Assembly: GCA_030429235.1 (NCBI GenBank) | Contig: JAUIDB010000028.1 | Location: forward strand, 1 to 52,068 | Source of the DNA: Thermoanaerobaculia bacterium | GTDB taxonomy: Bacteria; Acidobacteriota; Thermoanaerobaculia; Multivoradales; JAIOJS01 | Length of the DNA stretch: 52,068 bases | Reading direction: 5' to 3' | Shown: piece after piece, positions 8,458 to 15,294 of the stretch | How positions within the stretch are numbered: the stretch's first letter is position 1 | Layout: each line of letters starts with the position of its first letter | Made by a program: the position numbers and the translations under genes | The notes under the pieces: model-generated | The model's input: only the letters and a program-made list of their open reading frames with translations | Database searches by the model: none | Told to the model about the DNA's origin: nothing

Positions 8458-9741
8458 TCATAGCCTGGCGAGTTCCTCCGGCAGCTGGTTGGCTTCCGGT
8501 ATGAAGTAGACCTCAATCGTCTCCTTGACCTTTCGGACTCGTCCGCCTCCAGATGCCTTGGTCCTGATGCTGTTGGGAGTCGCAAGCTGGGTAGGCGGAT
8601 GGTCGGCGATGACGTCGCCTCCGGTGGAGACGGTCCAGGCGCCATCGGCGTGCTGCCGGATGCGGACACGCTGCTTCGCATACGTGCGACCCTTTGGTCC
8701 CGGAGGAATCTGGATCGTCAGGTTCCCGAGTTCGACGACGTTGTCACGCTTGACGGTTCGCTCGTAGCGAAAGGACAGAGCCTGCCGCAGCTGGGCTGGT
8801 TCGATCGGGCAGTACATGGATTCCTTTGATCGGGGAGTCTTCGAGAAGCGGCGGTTGTAGCCCGCCATCCACCCAGCCAGATACTCGTTTGCTTGCTCGA
8901 TCGTCTTGATGCCTTCCAGCTTCAGCTCAGCGACGAGGCGGTCCTGAGCGACCGCAAAGAAGCGTTCGATGCGCCCCTTACCCTGGGCGCTTCGAGCGAA
9001 GATGGGGTGAATCCCGAGATCCTCGAGAATCTGACCGAGCTGAGTGGGCTTCTGCTCGCCGGCGAGTTCTTCTTCCAAGCTCCAGTGTCCATCGTTGCGG
9101 CGCAGAGATCCGTGCATGTCCTGATAGATGGCGACAGGTATCCCCTCAGTTTCCAGGATTTGCTCGAGTAGGCGGAAGTAGCCAAGCCCACTCTCCGTCG
9201 GCTGAAAACAGGCTGCTACAGCTGAAGTATCGGCGTCATCGACAGCGGCCATCAGAACCATCTGAGGCAGGTCTTCTCCTAGCCAGTGGTGTTTACTTCC
9301 GTCCCACTGGATCAGCTCGCCGCGAGCTGCGCGGCGTTCGCGGCGATGTCGGTGCTTGGGGCTACGCCTGCGACGTTTGCTCTTCCTTCCGTTCGCCCTG
9401 AGCAGCTGGCGAAGAGACTCGCGACTGATCTGAATCTGCTCGCGCTCTAGGAGCAGCTCCTGGAAGTGGCAGTCGTTGAAGTCACGGTACTTCCCGACTG
9501 CAAGCCTGAGAATCCGCTCCCGGGTCTCATCAGACAAGCGGTTCACCGGAGCACGACCACGGTTGCCGTGAATCAGCGACTGCACTCCGTCTCGTCTCAA
9601 ACCTGCCAGGAGCCTTCTTCCCTGGCGCTCGCTCAGCCGAAGCGCTTCGCACGCAGCGCTTAGCGACAACCGACCGTCCATCACCTCGGTGAGCAGTCTC
9701 AACCGACGTTGTTCTTGTCTGCCCAATGTGACCATCTCCAT
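8458..9741 (-). CDS. IS1202/ISNCY-type DDE transposase
   Basis: This 427-residue protein has an N-terminal helix-turn-helix (SLSAACEALRLSERQGRRLL, about 25-45) and a Lys/Arg-rich linker (about 120-137). Its rve-like catalytic core has Asp in IQWDGSKHHW (about 146), Asp in AIYQDMHGS (about 208) and Glu in GKGRIERFF (about 257), so the DDE triad is present. The C-terminal part (YNRRFSKTPRS and later) resembles ISNCY-group transposases. The frame is intact, so the element could still move. The ATG at 9741 is 52 nt inside the right end and no good Shine-Dalgarno precedes it; an ATG at 9735 is an alternative. Confidence 0.9.
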   Translation of the reverse strand: MEMVTLGRQEQRRLRLLTEVMDGRLSLSAACEALRLSERQGRRLLAGLRRDGVQSLIHGNRGRAPVNRLSDETRERILRLAVGKYRDFNDCHFQELLLEREQIQISRESLRQLLRANGRKSKRRRRSPKHRHRRERRAARGELIQWDGSKHHWLGEDLPQMVLMAAVDDADTSAVAACFQPTESGLGYFRLLEQILETEGIPVAIYQDMHGSLRRNDGHWSLEEELAGEQKPTQLGQILEDLGIHPIFARSAQGKGRIERFFAVAQDRLVAELKLEGIKTIEQANEYLAGWMAGYNRRFSKTPRSKESMYCPIEPAQLRQALSFRYERTVKRDNVVELGNLTIQIPPGPKGRTYAKQRVRIRQHADGAWTVSTGGDVIADHPPTQLATPNSIRTKASGGGRVRKVKETIEVYFIPEANQLPEELARL

Positions 9742-9793
9742 TCGGACATAGTCGCTTGGCAGTTAGCCCGGACGTTTTCCCTTGGCACCCACA

Positions 9794-9809
9794 GGGGCCA
9801 GCTCAGGTC
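9794..9809. repeat. Target-site duplication, right copy
   Basis: This is an exact copy of 8202-8217. Just beyond it, TTGCCG (9810-9815) and TACAAT (9834-9839) are 18 nt apart and could be a sigma-70 promoter, so the IS may have landed at the edge of a promoter. Confidence 0.85.
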
Positions 9810-9810
9810 T

Positions 9811-10098
9811 TGCCGAACCGGGCCAGCACTCGCTACAATGCTCGAGATTCTTGATCGCACACTGCAGAAACGCCAGTCGGCGAACCCGCGGTCACTTCTG
9901 ATTCTCTTCGAGTACGAGTAGGTGGCGGACGTCTCTCCACCTCATACAGAAGCCGAAGCACAGTCGAATCGGCTCCGTAGGGTCCAGCGGCCTGGTAGGC
10001 CCGCTGGCCCGAGGCAACAACCGGACGCGGCGTGCCGCGCCACCCAAGCGCTGTCGCTGGTGGTCGATCATCAAGACCTACACCAAGACCCAGGAATC
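9811..10098. other. Intergenic stretch right of the IS, no firm gene
   Basis: A possible promoter (9810-9839) is followed by a 27-codon frame (ATG 9838 to TAG 9921). There is no Shine-Dalgarno and no recognisable product, so no gene is called. The rest up to the receptor 2 control region holds nothing I can identify. Confidence 0.4.
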
Positions 10099-10122
10099 CA
10101 TTTTCTTGAATCTAGAAACCAA
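10099..10122 (+). promoter_or_regulatory. Conserved upstream dyad, candidate enhancer site (TonB receptor 2)
   Basis: This is the counterpart of 4531-4554 (22 of 24 identical). The dyad TTCT-N7-AGAA spans 10103-10117 and is extended here by one more pair (T10102/A10118). Its centre is 107 bp from the GG of the -24 box. Confidence 0.5.
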
Positions 10123-10215
10123 TTCCATGAAGTACGGCGAGGCCAAGACCGCTCCCAGAGGCGACTACTGCTGTATACGCGCCACTGTCGCGCGGGTTTC
10201 ACACTGAAACCGAGT

Positions 10216-10231
10216 TGGCACGCCTTCTGCT
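10216..10231 (+). promoter_or_regulatory. Sigma-54-type -24/-12 promoter (TonB receptor 2)
   Basis: TTGGCACGCCTTCTGCT (10215-10231) has GG at 10217-10218 and GC at 10229-10230 with exactly 10 nt between. TTGGCACG is a perfect -24 box and CTGCT a near-perfect -12 box. Transcription from near 10242 gives a leader of about 127 nt. Confidence 0.65.
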
Positions 10232-10309
10232 CTCTAGATTCTCGAACGTCGAACGGCTCTACCCAGAAGATCGAGCCCGCTGCGCAGCCACACAAGTTTC
10301 ACGTTAGCC

Positions 10310-10361
10310 CTTCGTCGGAGCGTTTCCGACGAAGAACACCAGAACGGTACTGAAGGAGTAC
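10310..10361 (+). ncRNA. Conserved two-hairpin leader RNA of TonB receptor 2
   Basis: Hairpin A is a perfect 10-bp stem (10310-10319 with 10325-10334) and loop GCGTT. Hairpin B, GTACT-GAAGG-AGTAC (10347-10361), presents the Shine-Dalgarno and ends 7 nt before the ATG. It matches 4786-4837 in order, spacing, loop sequences and size. Stem pairs 5 to 8 from the loop of hairpin A differ between the two copies by compensatory changes. Confidence 0.6.
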
Positions 10362-10368
10362 TCACTAC

Positions 10369-13300
10369 ATGAAGAACTTCAGCCTCGGCATGAAGGTAGC
10401 GACCATCACCGCTATCCTCCTCGCCCTGATCGCGCCGGTTACCTTCGCACAGGAGACCAGTGGATCGGTCGAAGGAACGGTGAACGGTCCGGATGGCAAC
10501 GCCCTACCCGGCGTCACCGTCACTCTGACCGGTGACGGTTTCCCCACCGGACAGCCCGCCCAGACCAACGAGCGTGGTCGCTTCCGCTACCCGGCGGTTC
10601 CCCCGGGCAACTACACCCTGCAGGCGAGCCTCGATGGCTTCGCCGACGCCCAGGTCTCCGCCTTCCGCGTGAACCTCGGTTCCGAGCTCACCATCAACAT
10701 GGCCATGCAGCTCGAGGCCCTGGAAGAGGCGATCGTCGTCACCGGCGACGCTCCGCTGTTCTCCATTACGGCCAGCGACACCTCGGCGACCATCGCCGAC
10801 GAGTGGATCGAAAAGATGCCGACCGCCCGGGACTTCACCTCCGTGGTGGATCAGGCCGCCGGTGCCAATAGCGAAGACACCCACCTCGGTGGTATCTCGA
10901 TCGACGGCTCCTCCGGTTCCGAGAACCGCTTCATCGTCGACGGCATGGACACCACCAACATCCAGGAAGGCGTCTCCCAGAAGCGTGTGATCACGGACTT
11001 TATCGAAGAGGTTCAGGTCAAGCAGGGCGGCTACATGGCCGAGTTCGGCGGTTCCACCGGCGGCGTCATCAACGCTGTGACCAAGCAGGGCGGTTCGGAC
11101 TTCTCCGGCGACCTGCACGTTTACGCCGAGGACAACAGCTGGAACGGTGACGTTCGTCCGGTCTTGCAGCACAACCCGACCAACGGTAACCCGGAACTCA
11201 AGGTCTTCGCCGATGATGACCGCGAGCGACTCGAGCCCGGATTCACCATTGGTGGCCCGCTACAGCGCGACCATCTCTGGTTCTTCGCTGGCTACTCGCC
11301 GGCCGAGGTTGATACCTCCCGGACGGTGACCTTCCTCAGCGACGGAGCCACCCGGACCTACACGGCGAGTTCCGAGAACGAGTACGCAACCGCCAACCTG
11401 ACCGGTTCGTACGGAAAAGTGTACTTCCGACTCGGTGGCAACCTCGATGATCAGACTATCGACAACGCCACCTCTGCCGGAGGTTTTAACCTGCCCAGCC
11501 GCAATGGAACGAGTTCACAGGATCCGGCCGACTATGACACCGACTCGGATCGTCCCGGTCTCTCCTACTCGGCAAGCCTCGACTACCTGGCCACCGCCAA
11601 CGTCTCGGCGAGTCTCCGGGGGGGGCACTTCGAGTACGACACCATGGACAGTGGTTTCCCCACCGGAACCTGGGCTGGACCGTCGACTTCCTCGGCAGGT
11701 ACGCCGTGCCAGGTGTTCCCGGCTGACTGTGTGACGGACACTCCGCTGGGTACCATGCCCAACCATCCGGACAACCGAGGGAACGTGTACGACTACTTCG
11801 AGCGCGAGACTCTGGGACTCGACACCACGATCTTCGTAGAAGACCTGGCTGGTGACCACGAGTTCAAGCTCGGCGTGCAAGAGAACAACATCGAGAACCA
11901 TGTTCTCAGCGGCTACTCGAACACCCGTATTCTCTTCTACATCGATCGCTCGTTCACCAACCTCTTCGGTGAGTCGGTCCGAGGCACCTTCGGCACCTAC
12001 CGTGTGCTGCAGATCGCGACCCAGACTGTGGATCCGGTCAGCTCGGACAACATCGGCCTCTTCCTCCAGGACTCCTGGCGGGCTACGGATCGGTTGACCT
12101 TCAACATCGGTGTCCGCTCGGAAGAGGAGAACGTTCCGTCGTTCGCCGCCACCCCGGGCATTCCGTCGACCGCGATCGAGTTCGGCTTCTCCGACAAGAT
12201 CGCTCCGCGTCTCGGCTTCGCCTACGACATCAAGGGTGACGGTACCTGGAAGGCCTATGGTTCCTACGGTGTGTTCTACGACATCACCAAGCTGGAGATG
12301 CCTCGTGGTTCCTTTGGTGGAGACAAGTGGGTCGACTACTTCTACGGCATGGAGACTCTCGACCTCGAGAGCGTGATCTCCAGCTGCCGGATCGTGGAGA
12401 ACTCCTCCGCCGTGCTGCCCGAGGGTTGCCCCGGTGAGTTCCTCTTCCTGGTCGACCAACGGCACCCGTCGAACGACCCGAACGACTCGACCATCGATCC
12501 GAACCTCAAGCCGATGGAGTCCAACGAGATCACTTTGGGTGTCGAGCACCTGATCGGTCGTAACATGACCGTGGGTGCCCGTTACGTCCACAAGGAGCTC
12601 GAGCGGACGATCGAAGACGTCGGTGTCAACGTTCCGGGCGTCGGTACGGTCTACTACATCGCCAACCCCGGCGAGGGTATCGCCAAGAGCATCCTGGGAG
12701 CTGGTTTCCCGGACCAGCCGCGCGCCGTGCGTGACTACGATGGTCTGACCCTGACCTTCCGCAAGAACCTGACGAACAACTGGGGTCTGAACATGACCTA
12801 CACCTACAGCAAGCTGGAGGGTAACTACTCCGGTCTGTCGAGCTCTGACGAGCTGGGTCGTACCTCCCCCAACGTCAACCGGTTCTTCGACGGTCTCCAG
12901 AACTCGTTCGACCAGAACGGCAATGCGGTGATCGGCGAGCTCGGTTCCGACCGTCCCCACCAGTTCAAGGCGCAGCTCTTGTACTCGCTGCCTTGGGGCA
13001 CCTTCGTCGGTGTCGACCAGCGGATCTCGTCCGGTACCCCGGTCTCGACCGAGTACGACGTGTCCCCGGGTCTGCCGTTCTTCCCGAACGGTCGTGGCGA
13101 CCTCGGCCGCACCGACACCTTCACCCAGACGGACCTCTATCTGTCGCACGAGTTCACCTTCGGCAACGACTACGGACTCGAGTTCTCGGTGAACGTGTCC
13201 AACCTGTTCGACGAGGAGAACGTGCTCGCCATCTACAACAGCGGTGTCGACCAAGACCTCCCGCTGACCGATGCTGAGTTCTTTGCCGGCTTCAACGCCG

Positions 13301-13407
13301 AGCAGGTGATCCAGCAGAACAACATCCCGCGCGATGACCTCTTTGGAATGCCCAACCGGTTCCAGGGACGTCGTACCGTTCGCCTGGGAGCCAAGTTCAC
13401 CTTCTGA
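10369..13407 (+). CDS. Oar-like TonB-dependent outer-membrane receptor (2)
   Basis: This 1,012-residue paralogue of the gene at 4844 has the same plan. There is a signal peptide (ALIAPVTFAQ), a carboxypeptidase-regulatory domain (VEGTVNGPDGNALPGVTVTL), and a TonB-box-like EEAIVVTGDAP. The plug contains RFIVDGMDTTN and AEFGGSTGGVINAVTKQG, and the barrel ends VRLGAKFTF. Cys pairs in CQVFPADC and in the segment SSCRIVEN...PEGC probably staple loops. The sequences differ most in the predicted barrel loops, so the two may take up different ligands. It has the same promoter and leader type as receptor 1, so shared control is likely. A terminator follows at once; the VWFA gene 90 bp downstream would need its own promoter or read-through. 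GGT and CGT codons are frequent. Confidence 0.93.
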   Translation: MKNFSLGMKVATITAILLALIAPVTFAQETSGSVEGTVNGPDGNALPGVTVTLTGDGFPTGQPAQTNERGRFRYPAVPPGNYTLQASLDGFADAQVSAFRVNLGSELTINMAMQLEALEEAIVVTGDAPLFSITASDTSATIADEWIEKMPTARDFTSVVDQAAGANSEDTHLGGISIDGSSGSENRFIVDGMDTTNIQEGVSQKRVITDFIEEVQVKQGGYMAEFGGSTGGVINAVTKQGGSDFSGDLHVYAEDNSWNGDVRPVLQHNPTNGNPELKVFADDDRERLEPGFTIGGPLQRDHLWFFAGYSPAEVDTSRTVTFLSDGATRTYTASSENEYATANLTGSYGKVYFRLGGNLDDQTIDNATSAGGFNLPSRNGTSSQDPADYDTDSDRPGLSYSASLDYLATANVSASLRGGHFEYDTMDSGFPTGTWAGPSTSSAGTPCQVFPADCVTDTPLGTMPNHPDNRGNVYDYFERETLGLDTTIFVEDLAGDHEFKLGVQENNIENHVLSGYSNTRILFYIDRSFTNLFGESVRGTFGTYRVLQIATQTVDPVSSDNIGLFLQDSWRATDRLTFNIGVRSEEENVPSFAATPGIPSTAIEFGFSDKIAPRLGFAYDIKGDGTWKAYGSYGVFYDITKLEMPRGSFGGDKWVDYFYGMETLDLESVISSCRIVENSSAVLPEGCPGEFLFLVDQRHPSNDPNDSTIDPNLKPMESNEITLGVEHLIGRNMTVGARYVHKELERTIEDVGVNVPGVGTVYYIANPGEGIAKSILGAGFPDQPRAVRDYDGLTLTFRKNLTNNWGLNMTYTYSKLEGNYSGLSSSDELGRTSPNVNRFFDGLQNSFDQNGNAVIGELGSDRPHQFKAQLLYSLPWGTFVGVDQRISSGTPVSTEYDVSPGLPFFPNGRGDLGRTDTFTQTDLYLSHEFTFGNDYGLEFSVNVSNLFDEENVLAIYNSGVDQDLPLTDAEFFAGFNAEQVIQQNNIPRDDLFGMPNRFQGRRTVRLGAKFTF

Positions 13408-13432
13408 TCTCCTAGAGATCTCGAGATGAACC

Positions 13433-13457
13433 AAGGGGGCCTTCGGGCCCCCTTTTT
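13433..13457 (+). terminator. Intrinsic terminator of TonB receptor 2
   Basis: AAGGGGGCC (13433-13441) pairs with GGCCCCCTT (13446-13454) across a TTCG loop. A T tract runs to 13457. Confidence 0.92.
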
Positions 13458-13496
13458 CGTGCCCGGATTCCCCGGCGATCAGCTAGGATCGGCCCC

Positions 13497-15248
13497 ATGA
13501 AGCGCTTCCGCATCCTGCTCGCCAGCCTCTTCCTCGTCGCGACCACTGGCCTTGCAGCCGCAAGTACCACCACGCCGGCACCAACCCAGGACGATTCTCG
13601 GCCGGAAGACCCAAACGACGACATCACCTCGCTCTTTGGCGACATCCTGGAGGTCGAGGTCGTGAACGTCGATGTGTTCGTCACCGACAAACAGGGGCGG
13701 CCCGTCCCCAACCTCAGCCCCGAAGACTTCGAAGTCCTGGAGGACGGCCAGCCCGTCGAGGTGACGAACTTCCGCTACATTGGTGATGAGGTTCGCACGC
13801 GGGTCGTGCCGGCGCCGACGCCAGAGACTCCTGAGGCCGAGCCACCCGCCGAAGTTCTCGTCGAAGAAGACCCCGAGCCCGTGGCCGAACGCGAGCCGTT
13901 CCACCTGATCCTCTACGTCGACCATGCCTTCTTGCGTTCGACCAACCGACACCGCGTCCTCCGCGATCTGCGGCAACTGGCCCGCAACGTCGACCCCGAA
14001 ACCCGGATCCTGGTGGCCTCCCACGCGAGATCGCTCAAGATTGATCTGCCCTTCACCACGGACACCTCCCGGGTCACCGATGCCCTCAACGCGATGGAGT
14101 TGCGCACAGCGTTCGGGAACGACGCCCAGAACCGCTTCATGGATCTCCTGCGGGACATCGAGGACACGAGGACGCCGCCCAATCGAATCGAGAACCAACT
14201 CATCAGCTACGCCCAGGAACTCCAACAGAACGTCCAGAACGGCCTCGATTCCATCCGACTCTTGATCGAGTCCCTGTCCGGGCTCCCAGGACGCAAAGCG
14301 CTGGTCTACGCCGCGGATGGCCTACCCTTGACCCCGGCCGAGGAACTGTTCAACGCCTTCAGCATTCGATTCAGCGACGTGTCGATCCTCGGCAAGATCA
14401 TGAACTTCAACGCCTCACGGGAGTTTCACGTCCTGGCCCAACACGCCAACACCGCCGACGTGGCGTTCTACGCAGTCCACGCCGCCGGTCTCGAGGCACC
14501 TCTGGGTTCCTCGGCCGAAATCTCCGGATCAGGGATCGACGAGATCCGGCCTACCGTGGACTCGGTGAGGACCGCCAACTTCCAGGGTTCCGGCCGTCTC
14601 CTGGCGGGCGAGACGGGAGGGCTGGCGATCCTCAACACCAACGACTTCTCCGCCGGCCTGGCCCGCATGCTCCAGGACTTCTCCACCCACTATTCTCTCG
14701 GCTACCACCCGAAGCACGGGCGGGACGAGCGATACCACTCCATCGAGGTCAGAGTGAAGGGTCGGAGGGACCTCGAGGTGCGACATCGCCGCGGCTATCG
14801 CGACCGTTCCCTCGCCAACCGTCTCAAGGACAGTGTCGTCGCCTCGCTGCAACACGGCGTCGAGGACAACCCCTTCGAGGTCACCATCCGGACGGGAGCT
14901 GCCCGACCCAGTGGCGAGGAGGGACGCGGAAACACGCTGATCCAGCCGTTCACGGTAGGCATCCCCATGGCACAACTCGTCCTCGTGCCTCGGGAGACCT
15001 CCCACGAGGGGCGCGTCAAGATCTACCTATCCGTCCTCGACGAGAAGGGTCAGAGCAGCACGCCAGAGGAGGTTACGGTTCCGATCAGCATCCCCAACGA
15101 GGCGATCGATCGCGCCCGGACCCAGAGCTGGAACCAAGAAGTACAACTCCTCGTCCGCCCCGGGGCCGGACTGATTGCGGTCGGAGTCTGGGACGAGATC
15201 GGCCGGACCTGGTCGGTCCTGCGGCGAAGCTACGAGAGCACGTACTAA
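13497..15248 (+). CDS. Secreted VWFA-related Acidobacterial domain protein (2)
   Basis: This 583-residue paralogue of the gene at 1663 has a signal peptide (LLASLFLVATTGLAAAS) and the family signature DVFVTDKQGRPVPNLSPEDF with EVLEDGQPVEV (about 60-90). An acidic/Pro linker is followed by the VWA-like fold, which opens with HLILYVDHAFLRSTN where the canonical DxSxS is missing, as in the paralogue. It ends with the YYSLGYHPKHGRDERYH and RHRRGYRDRS type block. TAGGAT (13484-13489) lies 7 nt before the ATG. It may be a -10 box for a leaderless message, or its AGGA may act as a weak Shine-Dalgarno. It follows receptor 2 on the same strand and is convergent with VWFA protein 3. Its function is unknown; a surface role is inferred. 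Confidence 0.88.
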   Translation: MKRFRILLASLFLVATTGLAAASTTTPAPTQDDSRPEDPNDDITSLFGDILEVEVVNVDVFVTDKQGRPVPNLSPEDFEVLEDGQPVEVTNFRYIGDEVRTRVVPAPTPETPEAEPPAEVLVEEDPEPVAEREPFHLILYVDHAFLRSTNRHRVLRDLRQLARNVDPETRILVASHARSLKIDLPFTTDTSRVTDALNAMELRTAFGNDAQNRFMDLLRDIEDTRTPPNRIENQLISYAQELQQNVQNGLDSIRLLIESLSGLPGRKALVYAADGLPLTPAEELFNAFSIRFSDVSILGKIMNFNASREFHVLAQHANTADVAFYAVHAAGLEAPLGSSAEISGSGIDEIRPTVDSVRTANFQGSGRLLAGETGGLAILNTNDFSAGLARMLQDFSTHYSLGYHPKHGRDERYHSIEVRVKGRRDLEVRHRRGYRDRSLANRLKDSVVASLQHGVEDNPFEVTIRTGAARPSGEEGRGNTLIQPFTVGIPMAQLVLVPRETSHEGRVKIYLSVLDEKGQSSTPEEVTVPISIPNEAIDRARTQSWNQEVQLLVRPGAGLIAVGVWDEIGRTWSVLRRSYESTY

Positions 15249-15294
15249 GAGCACGTACCAAGGGATCGCGTAGCCTCGCCCCAGGAGGGTCCCA

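Larger units (their letters stand above)
8218..9793 (-). mobile_element. IS element, IS1202/ISNCY-like (ISTde1-type target duplication)
   Basis: The element is about 1,576 bp with one transposase gene on the minus strand. Both ends start with TGT, then three different bases, then TGCCAAGGGAAAA, in inverted orientation (8218-8236 and 9775-9793). Similarity continues inward through GCTAACTGCCA. Each end holds two copies of a TGCCARGGGAAAATG-like unit (left end 8224 and 8248, 24 bp apart), probably transposase-binding sites. It is flanked by a 16-bp direct repeat. From memory of the family, the IS1202 family has subgroups with duplications of 24-29, 15-18 (ISTde1) and 5-6 bp; 16 bp fits ISTde1. 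It landed between the two TonB receptor units without breaking a recognisable gene or the receptor 2 promoter. Confidence 0.85.

Noticed and set aside
7901-9921. A gene broken by the IS
   Set aside because: Removing the IS and one target copy restores an open frame of about 142 codons, but its composition, lack of a ribosome site and lack of any motif argue against a real gene.
11515-13434. 639-codon open frame on the minus strand inside TonB receptor 2
   Set aside because: Same reason: antisense to a well-supported gene, with no domain or start signal.
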